From the NCBI GenBank assembly GCA_902560805.1, contig CACENW010000002.1:32501-96500 (forward strand): DNA of 64,000 bases, in the 5' to 3' direction. Of this stretch, positions 45,592-54,252 are shown in pieces. Positions within the stretch are counted from its first letter, which is position 1. Each line of letters begins with the position of its first letter. The translations under genes and the position numbers were made by a program. The notes below the pieces were generated by a model. The model saw nothing but the letters and a program-made list of their open reading frames with translations. It made no database searches and was not told the DNA's origin. The stretch comes from an uncultured Pelagibacteraceae bacterium (GTDB taxonomy: Bacteria > Pseudomonadota > Alphaproteobacteria > Pelagibacterales > Pelagibacteraceae).

Positions 45592-45804
45592 TTAGTCTAT
45601 TTTTTTTAAATTTACTGCAGAAGGACCTTTTGGACCGTCTTCTAATGTGAATTCAAGTTTATCACCTTCATTAAGAAATCTCATTCCAGCAGCTTTTACA
45701 GCTGAAGCATGTACAAAGGCATCTTTCTCTTTGTCGTCTCTCTCTATAAAGCCATATCCCTTTTTACCATTATACCATTTTATTTTACCTTGTAGTGTAC
45801 TCAT
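45592..45804 (-). CDS. cspA: Cold shock protein (CspA family)
   Basis: A 70-residue single cold-shock domain with both RNA-binding motifs: KKGYGFIER (RNP1) and DAFVHASA (RNP2). It binds single-stranded RNA/DNA and melts mRNA structure. An AAAGGA ribosome-binding site lies 12 nt upstream of the ATG (45818-45823), and a -10-like TATAAT is at 45831-45836. A strong terminator follows. The SD region is complementary to the terminator's 3' arm (see findings). Confidence 0.96.
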   Translation of the reverse strand: MSTLQGKIKWYNGKKGYGFIERDDKEKDAFVHASAVKAAGMRFLNEGDKLEFTLEDGPKGPSAVNLKKID

Positions 45805-45885
45805 CTTATTTATTCGTCCTTTTGTTATTTATTATATTAATTAAGTTAATTTCTTTTACAGGTATTTCAAGATCAAACTTTGTGG

Positions 45886-45960
45886 TGGTGGCTGAGGAAG
45901 GATTCGCACCTCCGACACAAGCCTTTTCAGGGCTCTGCTCTACTCCTGAGCTACTCAGCC
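45886..45960 (-). tRNA. pheT: tRNA-Phe (anticodon GAA)
   Basis: A 75-nt cloverleaf: acceptor GGCTGAG/CTCAGCC, D-stem GCTC/GAGC with short loop AGGAGTA, anticodon loop CTGAAAA (GAA), T-stem GGAGG/CCTTC, A73 and encoded CCA. The T-loop is TGCGAAT: position 55 is G instead of the near-universal U (pseudouridine). It lies 4 bp downstream of infA on the same strand and is probably processed from an infA-containing transcript. Confidence 0.95.
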
Positions 45961-45964
45961 TTAT

Positions 45965-46180
45965 TTATCCTCTAAAGATAATTCTTCCTTTAGTAAGATC
46001 GTAAGGTGTCATCTCCACAGTTACATTGTCACCTTGGAGAACTCTAATTCTGTTTTTTCTTAACTTACCTGCTGTGTGAGCTGTAACCGTATGACCGTTT
46101 TCTAGCTTAACTCTAAACATTGCATTCGGAAGTAGATCTATCACAGTCCCCTTGAATTCAAGTAAGTCTTGTTTTGACAA
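45965..46180 (-). CDS. infA: Translation initiation factor IF-1
   Basis: A 71-residue OB-fold protein with the invariant pattern [39 protein letters not shown] and DLTKGRI. It occupies the A site of the 30S subunit during initiation. Directly follows hisD (2-bp gap) and precedes tRNA-Phe. Confidence 0.98.
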   Translation of the reverse strand: MSKQDLLEFKGTVIDLLPNAMFRVKLENGHTVTAHTAGKLRKNRIRVLQGDNVTVEMTPYDLTKGRIIFRG

Positions 46181-46182
46181 AT

Positions 46183-47466
46183 TTATTTTCTCCTTATTCT
46201 TTTTAATACTGATTGAGCATGCCCAACCAGGCCTTCATAATTTGCAAGTGTTATAACTGATGGTCCAAGACTTTCAATACCCTTTTTTGATAGGTTTATG
46301 TATGAAATTCTTTTGTAGAATTCGTTTACACTTATACCACTTGAATATTTTGCTGATCCATTTGTTGGTAAAACATGGTTTGAACCTACATTATAATCTG
46401 TCATAGCCATAACAGCATATTTTCCTAAACAAATTGATCCTGAATTTTTTATTTTTGAAACAATGGATTTATAATTTTTAACATTTAACTCTAAATGCTC
46501 TGGAGCTATTTTGTTAACAATATCGATAATTTTTTTATCTGAATTTACGTGCATTAAAATTCCATTTTTTTGCAAACTTCTCTTTGCAATAGACTCTCTT
46601 GGAATTTCTTTTAATTGTTTAATTATTTCAGTTTTAACTTTATTTAATAAGTTTTTATCTTTTGAAATTAATATGCACTGTGCAAGGTCATCATGTTCTG
46701 CTTGTCCTATTAAATCACTTGCAACCCATTCTGGATTAGAATGCTTGTCACAAACTATTGTAACTTCAGAAGGACCAGCAGTCATGCCCTCAATTCCAAC
46801 ATCTCCAAAAACTTCTTTTTTTGCAGCTGCAACGTAAGCATTCCCAGGCCCCACAATTTTATCAACTTTTTTAATTTTTTTAGTTCCATAAGAAACTGCA
46901 GCAATAGCAGATGGTCCACCAATTGAATAAATTTCCTTAATTTTACATTTTTTAGCAGCATATAATACTGCAGGATTTTGTTTTCCTTTATAGCCTGGGT
47001 TAATCATAACTATTCTTTTTACACCAGCAACAATAGCTGGAATTGCATTCATCAGCACACTAGATGGATAGGATGCAGTTGAACCAGGCACATAAATTGC
47101 GACCGAGTCTAATGGTAAATATTTATATTCAAGTTTATTTTTAAATTTATCAGTATAGGAAATATTTTTAAATTTTTGTAATGAATGAAATTTATAAATC
47201 CTGTTGTAAGCTGTATCGATAGATTTTTTTACTATAGAATTTAATGATTGAATTGATTTTTGAATTTGATTTGAGCTAGGCTTAATTACTGAATTTTTAT
47301 TAAATTTTTTCTCATATTTTAATAAAGCTTTATCACCATTTTTTTTAACATCTTTAATAATGTTAGTGACTGAAACAGAACTTGATTGAACTTTTCTCTT
47401 TCTTTGCATTAACAAATTATCTAATAATTTGTCAAAATTTTTCTTACTGCTATCTAAAACCTTCAT
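46183..47466 (-). CDS. hisD: Histidinol dehydrogenase
   Basis: A 427-residue HisD catalysing the last two steps of histidine synthesis (histidinol to histidine). Motifs: [21 protein letters not shown], the zinc/active-site [10 protein letters not shown], and [12 protein letters not shown]. It lies in the conserved murA-DUF2948-hisD-infA order of alphaproteobacteria and is separate from the hisS-hisZ-hisG operon about 1 kb downstream. Confidence 0.96.
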   Translation of the reverse strand: MKVLDSSKKNFDKLLDNLLMQRKRKVQSSSVSVTNIIKDVKKNGDKALLKYEKKFNKNSVIKPSSNQIQKSIQSLNSIVKKSIDTAYNRIYKFHSLQKFKNISYTDKFKNKLEYKYLPLDSVAIYVPGSTASYPSSVLMNAIPAIVAGVKRIVMINPGYKGKQNPAVLYAAKKCKIKEIYSIGGPSAIAAVSYGTKKIKKVDKIVGPGNAYVAAAKKEVFGDVGIEGMTAGPSEVTIVCDKHSNPEWVASDLIGQAEHDDLAQCILISKDKNLLNKVKTEIIKQLKEIPRESIAKRSLQKNGILMHVNSDKKIIDIVNKIAPEHLELNVKNYKSIVSKIKNSGSICLGKYAVMAMTDYNVGSNHVLPTNGSAKYSSGISVNEFYKRISYINLSKKGIESLGPSVITLANYEGLVGHAQSVLKRIRRK

Positions 47467-47468
47467 CT

Positions 47469-47861
47469 CTAATTTATTTCGCTTTGATCCTCTAATATTG
47501 CTTCAATCGTTTCAGCGGTTAAAGCAATATGAGCATTATTACTAAAAAAGAGATTTATTTCATAAACATCGCTATTTTTCAAATAATCTATTCCTACTAA
47601 TTCTAAAACCAATTCTTGATTTGATTGATCAATATTTTTTGACTTTACCTTATCAACAAAATCAAACCTGCAGATACTATTGACTTTTTTGTCCTCATTT
47701 TCATTTTCTACTTTAATACGCTCAATTGATAATAAAAATACTTTATTAGATTCTAGATACTTAATGTCTGAAACTTTAACTTTGGCTCCTGAACTACAAG
47801 CTGAAATCATTTGTAATCCCTCTTTGTCTGTAGCAATAATTTTAGCTAAATATTTGTTCAT
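47469..47861 (-). CDS. DUF2948 family protein
   Basis: A 130-residue protein matching the DUF2948 layout (LAKIIATDKEGLQMISAC, then ALTAETIEAILEDQ near the end). The family occurs between murA and hisD in alphaproteobacteria, exactly as here; function unknown. Start overlaps murA by 4 bp. Confidence 0.88.
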   Translation of the reverse strand: MNKYLAKIIATDKEGLQMISACSSGAKVKVSDIKYLESNKVFLLSIERIKVENENEDKKVNSICRFDFVDKVKSKNIDQSNQELVLELVGIDYLKNSDVYEINLFFSNNAHIALTAETIEAILEDQSEIN

Positions 47862-49120
47862 CTTTTTAATCTTTTTATTTTAACACCAATATTTTTTAAT
47901 TTATTTTCTATTTCTTCATAACCACGATCTAAATGATAAATCCTATTAATTACAGATTTCCCTTGTGCTACTGAAGCTGCTAAGACAAGTGCTACTGATG
48001 CTCTTAGATCACTAGACATAACTTCTGCACCAATAAATTTCGTATTACCCTCAATATAAGCTTTATTATTTTTAGTTGTAATATTTGCACCCAATCTGTG
48101 TAATTCAGCAACATGCATAAATCTATTTTCAAAAATATTCTCTGTGATTGAACTTTTTCCTTTTGCTTTACACATTAAGACCATTAATTGCGCCTGTAGA
48201 TCTGTTGGAATTCCAGGAAACTCTTTTGTTTTAATATTTTTAATAGACTTAATTTTTTCTGGTCCATTAATATGAATTTTATTTTTGCTTACTTTTATTT
48301 TGGCTCCTGTTTTTTTTAATAAATTAAGTTCTGTATTTATTATTTTCGGATCTAAATTGTTTATTTCTAGAGTTCCTTTAGCTAGAGTTGCTGCTACACA
48401 AAAAGTACCAGCTTCAATTCTATCAGCCATCACAGAATAATTTGTTGATTTTAAAGAACTTACTCCGTTAATAGTACAAGTTCTTCCTTTCCAATTAATT
48501 TTTGCGCCAGCTGAATTAAGAAAGTTAGTAAGGTCTTTTATTTCTGGCTCAACAGCGCAATTTCTTAATACTGTTTTTCCTTTTGCCAAGCATGCAGCAA
48601 TTATAGAATTTTCAGTTGCACCAACAGTAATTTTTGGAAATCTAATTAGTCCTCCTTTAAGTTTGCCAAAAGATTTTGCTAAAATGTAACCATCTTTAAT
48701 TTCATAATTCATCCCAAGTTTTTCTAAAGATGACAAATGATAATTAACTGGTCTTGCACCAATTAAGCAACCACCTGGTAATGATGTTTTTGACTTATGA
48801 TATTTTGCAATTAAGGGTCCTAATACTAAAATTGAACCTCTCATTGTTTTAACTAATGAATAACTTGCAAAAGTTTTCATATTTTTATTGTTTGAAATTT
48901 TTGCAGTTTTTTTATCTTTAGAAAGTTCAATTTTTGATCCAAGAGACTTAAGTAGATTAAGCATAGTAGTAATATCTTTTACTCTTGGTAGGTTTTGAAT
49001 TGTAACCGGTAAATCGAAAAGTAATGTTGCTGCTAATATTGGCAGTGAAGCATTTTTAGAACCTGATATTGAAACTTTGCCCTTTATTTTGCTAGGACCA
49101 TCAATCAGAAATTTGTCCAT
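47858..49120 (-). CDS. murA: UDP-N-acetylglucosamine 1-carboxyvinyltransferase
   Basis: A 420-residue MurA, first committed step of peptidoglycan synthesis. Substrate Lys-Asn in SGSKNASLPILAA (about 19-31), catalytic cysteine in LPGGCLIGARPVN (about 113-125; Cys, so fosfomycin-type inhibitors could in principle react), and the DLQAQ motif. It overlaps DUF2948 and is 3 bp from dcd. Confidence 0.96.
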   Translation of the reverse strand: MDKFLIDGPSKIKGKVSISGSKNASLPILAATLLFDLPVTIQNLPRVKDITTMLNLLKSLGSKIELSKDKKTAKISNNKNMKTFASYSLVKTMRGSILVLGPLIAKYHKSKTSLPGGCLIGARPVNYHLSSLEKLGMNYEIKDGYILAKSFGKLKGGLIRFPKITVGATENSIIAACLAKGKTVLRNCAVEPEIKDLTNFLNSAGAKINWKGRTCTINGVSSLKSTNYSVMADRIEAGTFCVAATLAKGTLEINNLDPKIINTELNLLKKTGAKIKVSKNKIHINGPEKIKSIKNIKTKEFPGIPTDLQAQLMVLMCKAKGKSSITENIFENRFMHVAELHRLGANITTKNNKAYIEGNTKFIGAEVMSSDLRASVALVLAASVAQGKSVINRIYHLDRGYEEIENKLKNIGVKIKRLKR

Positions 49121-49123
49121 AAC

Positions 49124-49684
49124 TTACTTTTTAATTTTAGCAACCTGAATAGTAGTTTGTCCCTGATATTTACCGTTCTTAGATTTATAAGTTGTCTCTG
49201 GTTGAGTTTCTGATTTAAAAAATAAAAATTGGGCTATGCCTTCATTGGAATAAATTTTTGCTGGATTGGGTGTAGTGTTGCTTAGCTCTATAACTATATT
49301 TCCTTCAAATTCGTTTTCGATAGGAGTTACATTACAAATTATACCTGTTCTTGCGTAAGTACTTTTACCAACACATATACAAAGTACATCTTTTGGAATT
49401 CTGAAATATTCTACTGTTTTAGCCAAAACAAATGAGTTTGGAGGAATAATGCAGTGTGGTCCCTTTTTCTCAATAAAATTGTCATCTGAAAAATTTTTTG
49501 GATCGACTAAGGAATTATTTACATTAGTGAATATTCTATATTCATCAGAAATCCTAACATCATAACCCATGCTACTTAATCCATATGATATTTTTCCCTC
49601 CGCAACTTGATGATCTAAAAATGGTTCAATCATATTGTGCTCTTTGCACATCTTCTTAATCCACGAGTCAGGCTGAATAGACAT
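49124..49684 (-). CDS. dcd: dCTP deaminase
   Basis: A 186-residue trimeric dUTPase-fold enzyme ([19 protein letters not shown] start; [27 protein letters not shown]; catalytic-Glu strand [25 protein letters not shown] in part). Makes dUTP from dCTP for dTMP synthesis. The variant [11 protein letters not shown] is the form usual in alphaproteobacteria. Its ATG overlaps the stop of a 33-codon gene. Confidence 0.95.
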   Translation of the reverse strand: MSIQPDSWIKKMCKEHNMIEPFLDHQVAEGKISYGLSSMGYDVRISDEYRIFTNVNNSLVDPKNFSDDNFIEKKGPHCIIPPNSFVLAKTVEYFRIPKDVLCICVGKSTYARTGIICNVTPIENEFEGNIVIELSNTTPNPAKIYSNEGIAQFLFFKSETQPETTYKSKNGKYQGQTTIQVAKIKK

Positions 49685-49785
49685 TACTTAGATTTTTTTT
49701 TATTTTTTTTTTGAAATATTTTTCTTTTTTTTAAATTTTTTTTTAAAGCTAAGCTCAAACGTTCATTTTTATCTTTTGAACTCAT
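49684..49785 (-). CDS. Small basic protein (33 aa), translationally coupled
   Basis: A 33-residue frame, sequence starting [20 protein letters not shown] and continuing Lys-rich. Its ATG overlaps the upstream 66-codon gene as ATGA, and its TAA overlaps the dcd ATG as TAATG, so it is precisely tiled between two genes. The [15 protein letters not shown] pattern resembles short alphaproteobacterial proteins of the RLAxALRxNLxRRKAQ kind. Function unknown; a nucleic-acid or ribosome partner is a guess. Confidence 0.7.
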   Translation of the reverse strand: MSSKDKNERLSLALKKNLKKRKIFQKKNKKKSK

Positions 49786-49982
49786 TTTTTGTTAGGATTA
49801 GTCAAAAAATCTAACGATATTGGTTTATTAGGATCTAATGGTTTTGATGTGGGTTCTTCTTTTTTTGTGCCTTCTTTGGCTAAACGTTTAGCTTTTTTTT
49901 CAGCAAGCTTTCTCTCTCTTTTAGCTTGCTTCTCCATAAGCTTATTGCCTTTTGTTGATTTATAATCGTAATGAATTCCCAT
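49782..49982 (-). CDS. Hypothetical protein, small and Lys-rich (66 aa)
   Basis: A 66-residue protein: a charged helix (EKQAKRERKLAEKKAKRLAK, 17-36) followed by a Pro-rich C-terminus ending [16 protein letters not shown] at 49937 (Met16) is an alternative start. It heads the minus-strand run to the 33-aa gene, dcd, murA. I do not recognise a named family. The tight coupling to the next gene argues that it is translated. Confidence 0.65.
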   Translation of the reverse strand: MGIHYDYKSTKGNKLMEKQAKRERKLAEKKAKRLAKEGTKKEEPTSKPLDPNKPISLDFLTNPNKK

Positions 49983-50036
49983 AACATTTTTTTTAGTAGA
50001 TATAGATCATTATAATCAAAAAATTAAGGCAATAAT

Positions 50037-50066
50037 TTGAAAAAAATGCTTTATTATCAATAAATT
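50037..50066 (+). promoter_or_regulatory. Candidate promoter of tRNA-Thr
   Basis: TTGAAA (50037-50042), an 18-bp spacer and TAAATT (50061-50066). Predicted start about 8 nt before the mature tRNA 5' end. Consensus match by eye only. Confidence 0.4.
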
Positions 50067-50081
50067 ACTAAATGTATTTTA

Positions 50082-50155
50082 GCTCCTGTAGTTAAATGGC
50101 ATAACAAGTCATTGGTAATGACTAGTTCCCTGGTCAGTACAGGGTGGGAGCACCA
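50082..50155 (+). tRNA. thrT: tRNA-Thr (anticodon GGU)
   Basis: A 74-nt cloverleaf: acceptor GCTCCTG/TGGGAGC (two G-U type pairs), D-stem GTTA/TAAC with loop AATGGCA (G18G19 present), anticodon stem AGTCA/TGACT with loop TTGGTAA (GGT), T-stem CCCTG/CAGGG, A73 and encoded CCA. The T-loop is GTCAGTA: U55 and C56 are kept, but 54 is G and 58 is G, so the usual T54-A58 pair is lost. It abuts the end of the converging TVP38 gene. Confidence 0.94.
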
Positions 50156-50878
50156 TTAATTTCTGTAAAATTTTTTTCTAAAAATAATTGAAATCACAAT
50201 TAGTACAAAAAATCCTAAAAGAGGAATATAAATATCTGGAGAAAAGATAGTATCCATTATTCCAGGAACTTCTGAATTTTGATCGATTACTTTTTCAATC
50301 CCACTTCCAATTGAAACTGCCAAAAAAATCTGGGGTATTATTCCTAAAAAAGTTGCAAATAGAAAATTTTTTACTCTTACATTAAATAATGTTGGCAATA
50401 AACAGCTTATTTGCCAAGGAACTCCTCCAATAAATCTGTAAACAAGCAAATAAAAAAATTCAGATTTTTTAAATTTAATTTCAAGATTTTGAAATTTATT
50501 AAGAAATTTTTCTCTAATTAAATCTCTTAAAAAATAATTTCCAAATATATATAAAAAAGTTGCACCTACACTTAAACCAGTTACCACAACTAATGTTCCA
50601 ATCCACTTGCCAAAAATAAAACCACCCATAAGTGCCACGGGAGATCCAAAGCCTAAAAAAGGAAATACCCAAAGCACTGTTAGAAACAAAAAAGTAATTG
50701 AAACTAAAAATAAATTAGAATTCTTCAACTCAATTAAATAAGATCTATTATTTCTCAAAAATTCATAAGATGTAATCTCATGAAGACTGAATTTTGAAAA
50801 GAAAAAATATAAAAATAAACTAACAATTAATAAGTAAGATAAACCTATAAATAGTTTAATTTTTTTTGTTTTTTCCAT
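50156..50878 (-). CDS. TVP38/TMEM64 family membrane protein
   Basis: A 240-residue integral membrane protein with about five or six helices (about 7-27, 53-75, 82-112, 160-200, 215-235). It has the family core FLGFGSPVALMGGFIFGKWI and YRFIGGVPWQISCLLP motifs of the SNARE-associated/VTT domain. Related DedA and VTT proteins move lipids across membranes; the substrate here is unknown. It is divergent from rpmH. Confidence 0.88.
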   Translation of the reverse strand: MEKTKKIKLFIGLSYLLIVSLFLYFFFSKFSLHEITSYEFLRNNRSYLIELKNSNLFLVSITFLFLTVLWVFPFLGFGSPVALMGGFIFGKWIGTLVVVTGLSVGATFLYIFGNYFLRDLIREKFLNKFQNLEIKFKKSEFFYLLVYRFIGGVPWQISCLLPTLFNVRVKNFLFATFLGIIPQIFLAVSIGSGIEKVIDQNSEVPGIMDTIFSPDIYIPLLGFFVLIVISIIFRKKFYRN

Positions 50879-50910
50879 GAATATTGTTATTTTATTCCTA
50901 AATCTTCTAT

Positions 50911-50938
50911 TTGCTATTTTTATTATTGCTAATATAAA
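50911..50938 (+). promoter_or_regulatory. Promoter of the rpmH-rnpA-yidD-yidC run
   Basis: TTGCTA (50911-50916), 16-bp spacer, TATAAA (50933-50938), followed by GGGG about where transcription would begin. It lies 35 bp upstream of the rpmH ATG, divergent from the TVP38 gene. Confidence 0.55.
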
Positions 50939-50973
50939 GGGGCAAAAATTTATAAAATTTAATCAATTTATTT

Positions 50974-51114
50974 ATGAAAAGAACATACCAACCCTCAAAT
51001 AAAAAAAGAGCAAGAAAACACGGCTTTAGATCAAAAATGAAGACTAAAGGTGGAAAAAAACTTTTAGCTAGAAGAAGAGCTAGAGGAAGAAAATCTTTAA
51101 CTGTATCAGTGTAA
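50974..51114 (+). CDS. rpmH: 50S ribosomal protein L34
   Basis: A 46-residue, very basic protein starting [20 protein letters not shown] and ending GRKSLTVSV, a full-length match to the L34 family. It begins the conserved rpmH-rnpA-yidD-yidC operon, with rnpA 4 bp after its stop. Confidence 0.98.
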   Translation: MKRTYQPSNKKRARKHGFRSKMKTKGGKKLLARRRARGRKSLTVSV

Positions 51115-51118
51115 ATTA

Positions 51119-51460
51119 ATGAAAAGCAAAATTATTGCTCTTTCAAAAAACGAAGAATTTAAAAATTTACTTAAACAAAAAAAGTTCTCAAACAAGTACG
51201 TAACTATTTTCTTTGGTAAATTAATGAATAAAGATAATAAAAAACTTAATATTAGCTTTGTAACAAAAAAGAAATTAGGTAATGCAGTTAAAAGAAATAA
51301 GATTAAAAGAAGATTAAGGAATATTTTAAACGAGGCAGTTAAAAAAATATCAATAAATTTTAACTATTCATTTCTTGTTATCGCTAAGTCATCTATGCTA
51401 AATAATGAGTACAAATTAATAAAAGAAACTCTATTTCAGGATTTTGAAAAAATAAAATAA
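51119..51460 (+). CDS. rnpA: Ribonuclease P protein component
   Basis: A 113-residue RnpA with the RNA-binding signature NAVKRNKIKRRLRNILNEA (about 57-75). It helps the RNase P RNA bind pre-tRNA leaders. Its stop overlaps yidD by 1 bp. The N-terminus (LSKNEEFKNLLKQKKF) fits the family. Confidence 0.95.
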   Translation: MKSKIIALSKNEEFKNLLKQKKFSNKYVTIFFGKLMNKDNKKLNISFVTKKKLGNAVKRNKIKRRLRNILNEAVKKISINFNYSFLVIAKSSMLNNEYKLIKETLFQDFEKIK

Positions 51461-51708
51461 TGAATATTTTTACAAATATATTAATTAAAATTATCAAGGG
51501 TTATAAATATCTGATTAGCCCTCTATTCGGACATTCTTGTAGGTATTTACCTACCTGCTCAGAGTATAGTATTGAAGCTCTTAAAGAATTTGGTCTGTTA
51601 AAAGGATCATTTTTAAGTATTAAAAGAATCTTATCTTGTCACCCAATCAAATTTTTAGGTGGTGGCGAAGGTTTTGATCCAGTTAAAAAAAATACAAAAT
51701 TAAAATAA
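51460..51708 (+). CDS. yidD: Membrane protein insertion efficiency factor YidD
   Basis: An 82-residue YidD: amphipathic N-terminal helix (IIKGYKYLISPLFG), then the cysteine motif CRYLPTCSEYS (about 27-37) and RILSCHP with GGEGFDPVKK. It assists YidC-dependent insertion at the inner membrane. Between rnpA (1-bp overlap) and yidC (1-bp gap). Confidence 0.95.
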   Translation: MNIFTNILIKIIKGYKYLISPLFGHSCRYLPTCSEYSIEALKEFGLLKGSFLSIKRILSCHPIKFLGGGEGFDPVKKNTKLK

Positions 51709-51709
51709 T

Positions 51710-53386
51710 ATGGATACTAAAAATATAGTAGCGGCAATTTCATTATCAGCAGCAGTTATAGTTTTGTATTCACTATTTTTTGCTCCTCCACCAATTACTA
51801 AAGAAAATACGGCTGAAGGAAATAAAGTAGAAAAAAACAGTGACACACCTTCACTAGATCAAAAAGAAAATATTGCTAAAATTTCTAGAGAAGAAGCTTT
51901 AAATCAAAGTGAAAGAATTAATTTTGAGAATGAAAGTATTGTTGGTTCTATTTCACTTAAAGGTGGCGTAATTGATGATCTAACTTTTAAACAATATAAT
52001 GTTAGTCTAGACTCAAAGGAAAAAGTTACGCTTCTTTCACCAAAAAATTCAAAAGATGGTTATTTTATTGAAAGTGGTTTTATTACTTCTGATAAAAATG
52101 TTGAAATTCCAAATTCAAATTCTATTTGGAAAGTTTCAGGAAATAATAAATTAACTAATCAATCTCCTATAAAAATATTTTGGACAAATGATCAAGGTAT
52201 TACATTTGAAAAACAGATCGCCTTAGATGACAAATATTTATTTTCAATTAAACAAAGTGTAATCAATTCTACAGATAAAAAATATGATTTTTATACTTAT
52301 GGGCAAATCATTAGAAATGAAATGCCTGATATATCTAACTTCTATATCCTTCATGAAGGATTAGTGGCAACACTTGATGATGAACTTATTGAAGAAGATT
52401 ACGATGATATACAAGAGAAGAAATTTTCAAGAACAGCTCAAAAAGGATGGTTAGGGATTGGAGATAAATACTGGGTAACTTCGTTAATTCCACCTAGAGA
52501 AAAAGAATTTAAAACAACATTTGATTATAAAGATAAGTTCAGAGCAAATTTTGTATCAACAGAACCATTGGAGCTTAATGAAAATTCATTGATTGAAGAA
52601 ACCTTACAAATCATTGTTGCTGCAAAAAGAGTTGATGTAATTGATGGATATGCTGAATCTTTAAACATTGATAAATTTGACTTAACAATTGATTGGGGAT
52701 TTCTATACTTTATTACCAAACCGTTATTTTTTGGAATAGATTATTTCTTTAAATTGCTTGGAAATTATGGCTTAGCTATCATAGCAATTACGATTTGTAT
52801 TAGATTAGTATTTTTCCCACTTGCAAACTTTTCGTTTAGAAGCATGGCAAAAATGAAAGCCTTACAGCCTGAAATGGCAAGACTTAAAGAGCTACACAAA
52901 GATGACAAAATGAAATTGCAACAAGCAATGATGGCTCTTTATAAAAAAGAGAAAGTAAACCCAATGTCTGGTTGTTTACCAATACTTGTGCAAATTCCAG
53001 TTTTCTTTGCTTTATACAAAGTTTTATTTGTAACGATTGAAATGAGACAAATGCCTTTTTATGGCTGGATACAAGATTTATCTGAGAGAGACCCTACCTC
53101 TTTGTTTAATCTATTTGGATTATTGCCTTATGATGTACCATCATTTTTAGTCATTGGAGCATGGCCTGTTGCAATGGGTGTTTCTATGTGGGTTCAACAA
53201 AAATTAAATCCTGCACCAACAGATCCGATGCAAGCAAAAATATTTATGTTCTTTCCATTATTCCTAACAATAATTCTGGCACCTTTCCCGGCAGGATTGG
53301 TAATATATTGGACAGTGAATAATATCTTAACTATGGCACAACAAGTTTTCATAATGAAACGAACCACTGTTAAAACAACAACTTAA
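51710..53386 (+). CDS. yidC: Membrane protein insertase YidC
   Basis: A 558-residue YidC: N-terminal membrane helix (about 5-25), large periplasmic P1 domain (about 30-320), then the conserved five-helix insertase core (about 335-555), with the cytoplasmic loop FRSMAKMKALQPEMARLKE and GCLPILVQIPVFFALYK. It inserts membrane proteins alone or with SecYEG. In many alphaproteobacteria engB follows; here argB starts 1 bp inside the yidC end. Confidence 0.97.
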   Translation: MDTKNIVAAISLSAAVIVLYSLFFAPPPITKENTAEGNKVEKNSDTPSLDQKENIAKISREEALNQSERINFENESIVGSISLKGGVIDDLTFKQYNVSLDSKEKVTLLSPKNSKDGYFIESGFITSDKNVEIPNSNSIWKVSGNNKLTNQSPIKIFWTNDQGITFEKQIALDDKYLFSIKQSVINSTDKKYDFYTYGQIIRNEMPDISNFYILHEGLVATLDDELIEEDYDDIQEKKFSRTAQKGWLGIGDKYWVTSLIPPREKEFKTTFDYKDKFRANFVSTEPLELNENSLIEETLQIIVAAKRVDVIDGYAESLNIDKFDLTIDWGFLYFITKPLFFGIDYFFKLLGNYGLAIIAITICIRLVFFPLANFSFRSMAKMKALQPEMARLKELHKDDKMKLQQAMMALYKKEKVNPMSGCLPILVQIPVFFALYKVLFVTIEMRQMPFYGWIQDLSERDPTSLFNLFGLLPYDVPSFLVIGAWPVAMGVSMWVQQKLNPAPTDPMQAKIFMFFPLFLTIILAPFPAGLVIYWTVNNILTMAQQVFIMKRTTVKTTT

Positions 53387-54252
53387 TGTTGGATATAAAA
53401 GAAGAAGAATTAAAAACAATTCTACCGCTAGATGGTCCTTCAACTGAGGAAGTAAAAAAATATTTAGAAAAATATAACGATGAATATATTGTTATTAAAT
53501 GTGGTGGTAGTGTTTTAATTGATCAAAATCTTTTTGATATTTTTATTCAAGATATTTCAATATTAAATAAACTAGGATTTACTCCTATAATTGTTCATGG
53601 CGGTGGAAAAAGAATAAGTAATAAACTTAATGAAATAGGTTTAAAAAGTAAATTTATAAAAGGATTAAGGGTAACTGACAAAGAAACTATTAAAGTTGTA
53701 GAAGATGTATTAATTGATTTTAATAAAGAAATTATCGATGCTCTTGATCAGCAAAATTGTAAAAGCCAGAGTATTAATTCTAAAGAAAATAATATTTTAA
53801 CAGTTACCCAAGAAAATGAAGATCTTGGTTTTGTGGGATCTCCTATAAATATAGATCAAACAATAATAGATAAAATTATAGCAGATAAAAAAGTCCCTAT
53901 TATTGCACCTTTGGGTTTAGATAAAAATGATCAAACTTATAACGTCAATGCAGACACTGCAGCTGGCTATATTGCTAAAAAAATTAACGCAAGAAGATTA
54001 ATTATATTAAGTGACGTAGAAGGTGTTTTGGATAAAAATAAAAATCTAATTCCAGAAATTAATTCAGAGTCTATAAAAGACTTAATCGATAATGAAACAA
54101 TTTCTGGCGGCATGATCCCAAAAATAAATAATTGCTTAGATGTTGCTAGTAACGGAGTAAAAGGAGTTGTTATAATAGATGGAAGGAAAAATCATTCTCT
54201 TCTATTTGAACTTTTATCAGATGAAGGATCTGGAACTTTAATTAGACAATGA
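53386..54252 (+). CDS. argB: Acetylglutamate kinase
   Basis: A 288-residue amino-acid kinase: Gly-rich motif IKCGGSVL (about 37-44), HGGGKRIS, and NVNADTAAGYIA followed by LSDVEGVLDKN and SGGMIPK. Second step of arginine synthesis, after ArgJ. An N-terminal helix of about 25 residues precedes the core, the form usually associated with arginine-sensitive hexameric enzymes. Overlaps the HAD gene by 4 bp. Confidence 0.95.
   Translation: MLDIKEEELKTILPLDGPSTEEVKKYLEKYNDEYIVIKCGGSVLIDQNLFDIFIQDISILNKLGFTPIIVHGGGKRISNKLNEIGLKSKFIKGLRVTDKETIKVVEDVLIDFNKEIIDALDQQNCKSQSINSKENNILTVTQENEDLGFVGSPINIDQTIIDKIIADKKVPIIAPLGLDKNDQTYNVNADTAAGYIAKKINARRLIILSDVEGVLDKNKNLIPEINSESIKDLIDNETISGGMIPKINNCLDVASNGVKGVVIIDGRKNHSLLFELLSDEGSGTLIRQ

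Noticed and set aside
50877..51002. A 41-codon plus-strand frame with a hydrophobic start ahead of rpmH
   Set aside because: It overlaps the TVP38 start, contains the rpmH promoter and runs into rpmH in another frame; hydrophobic character is expected by chance in T-rich DNA.
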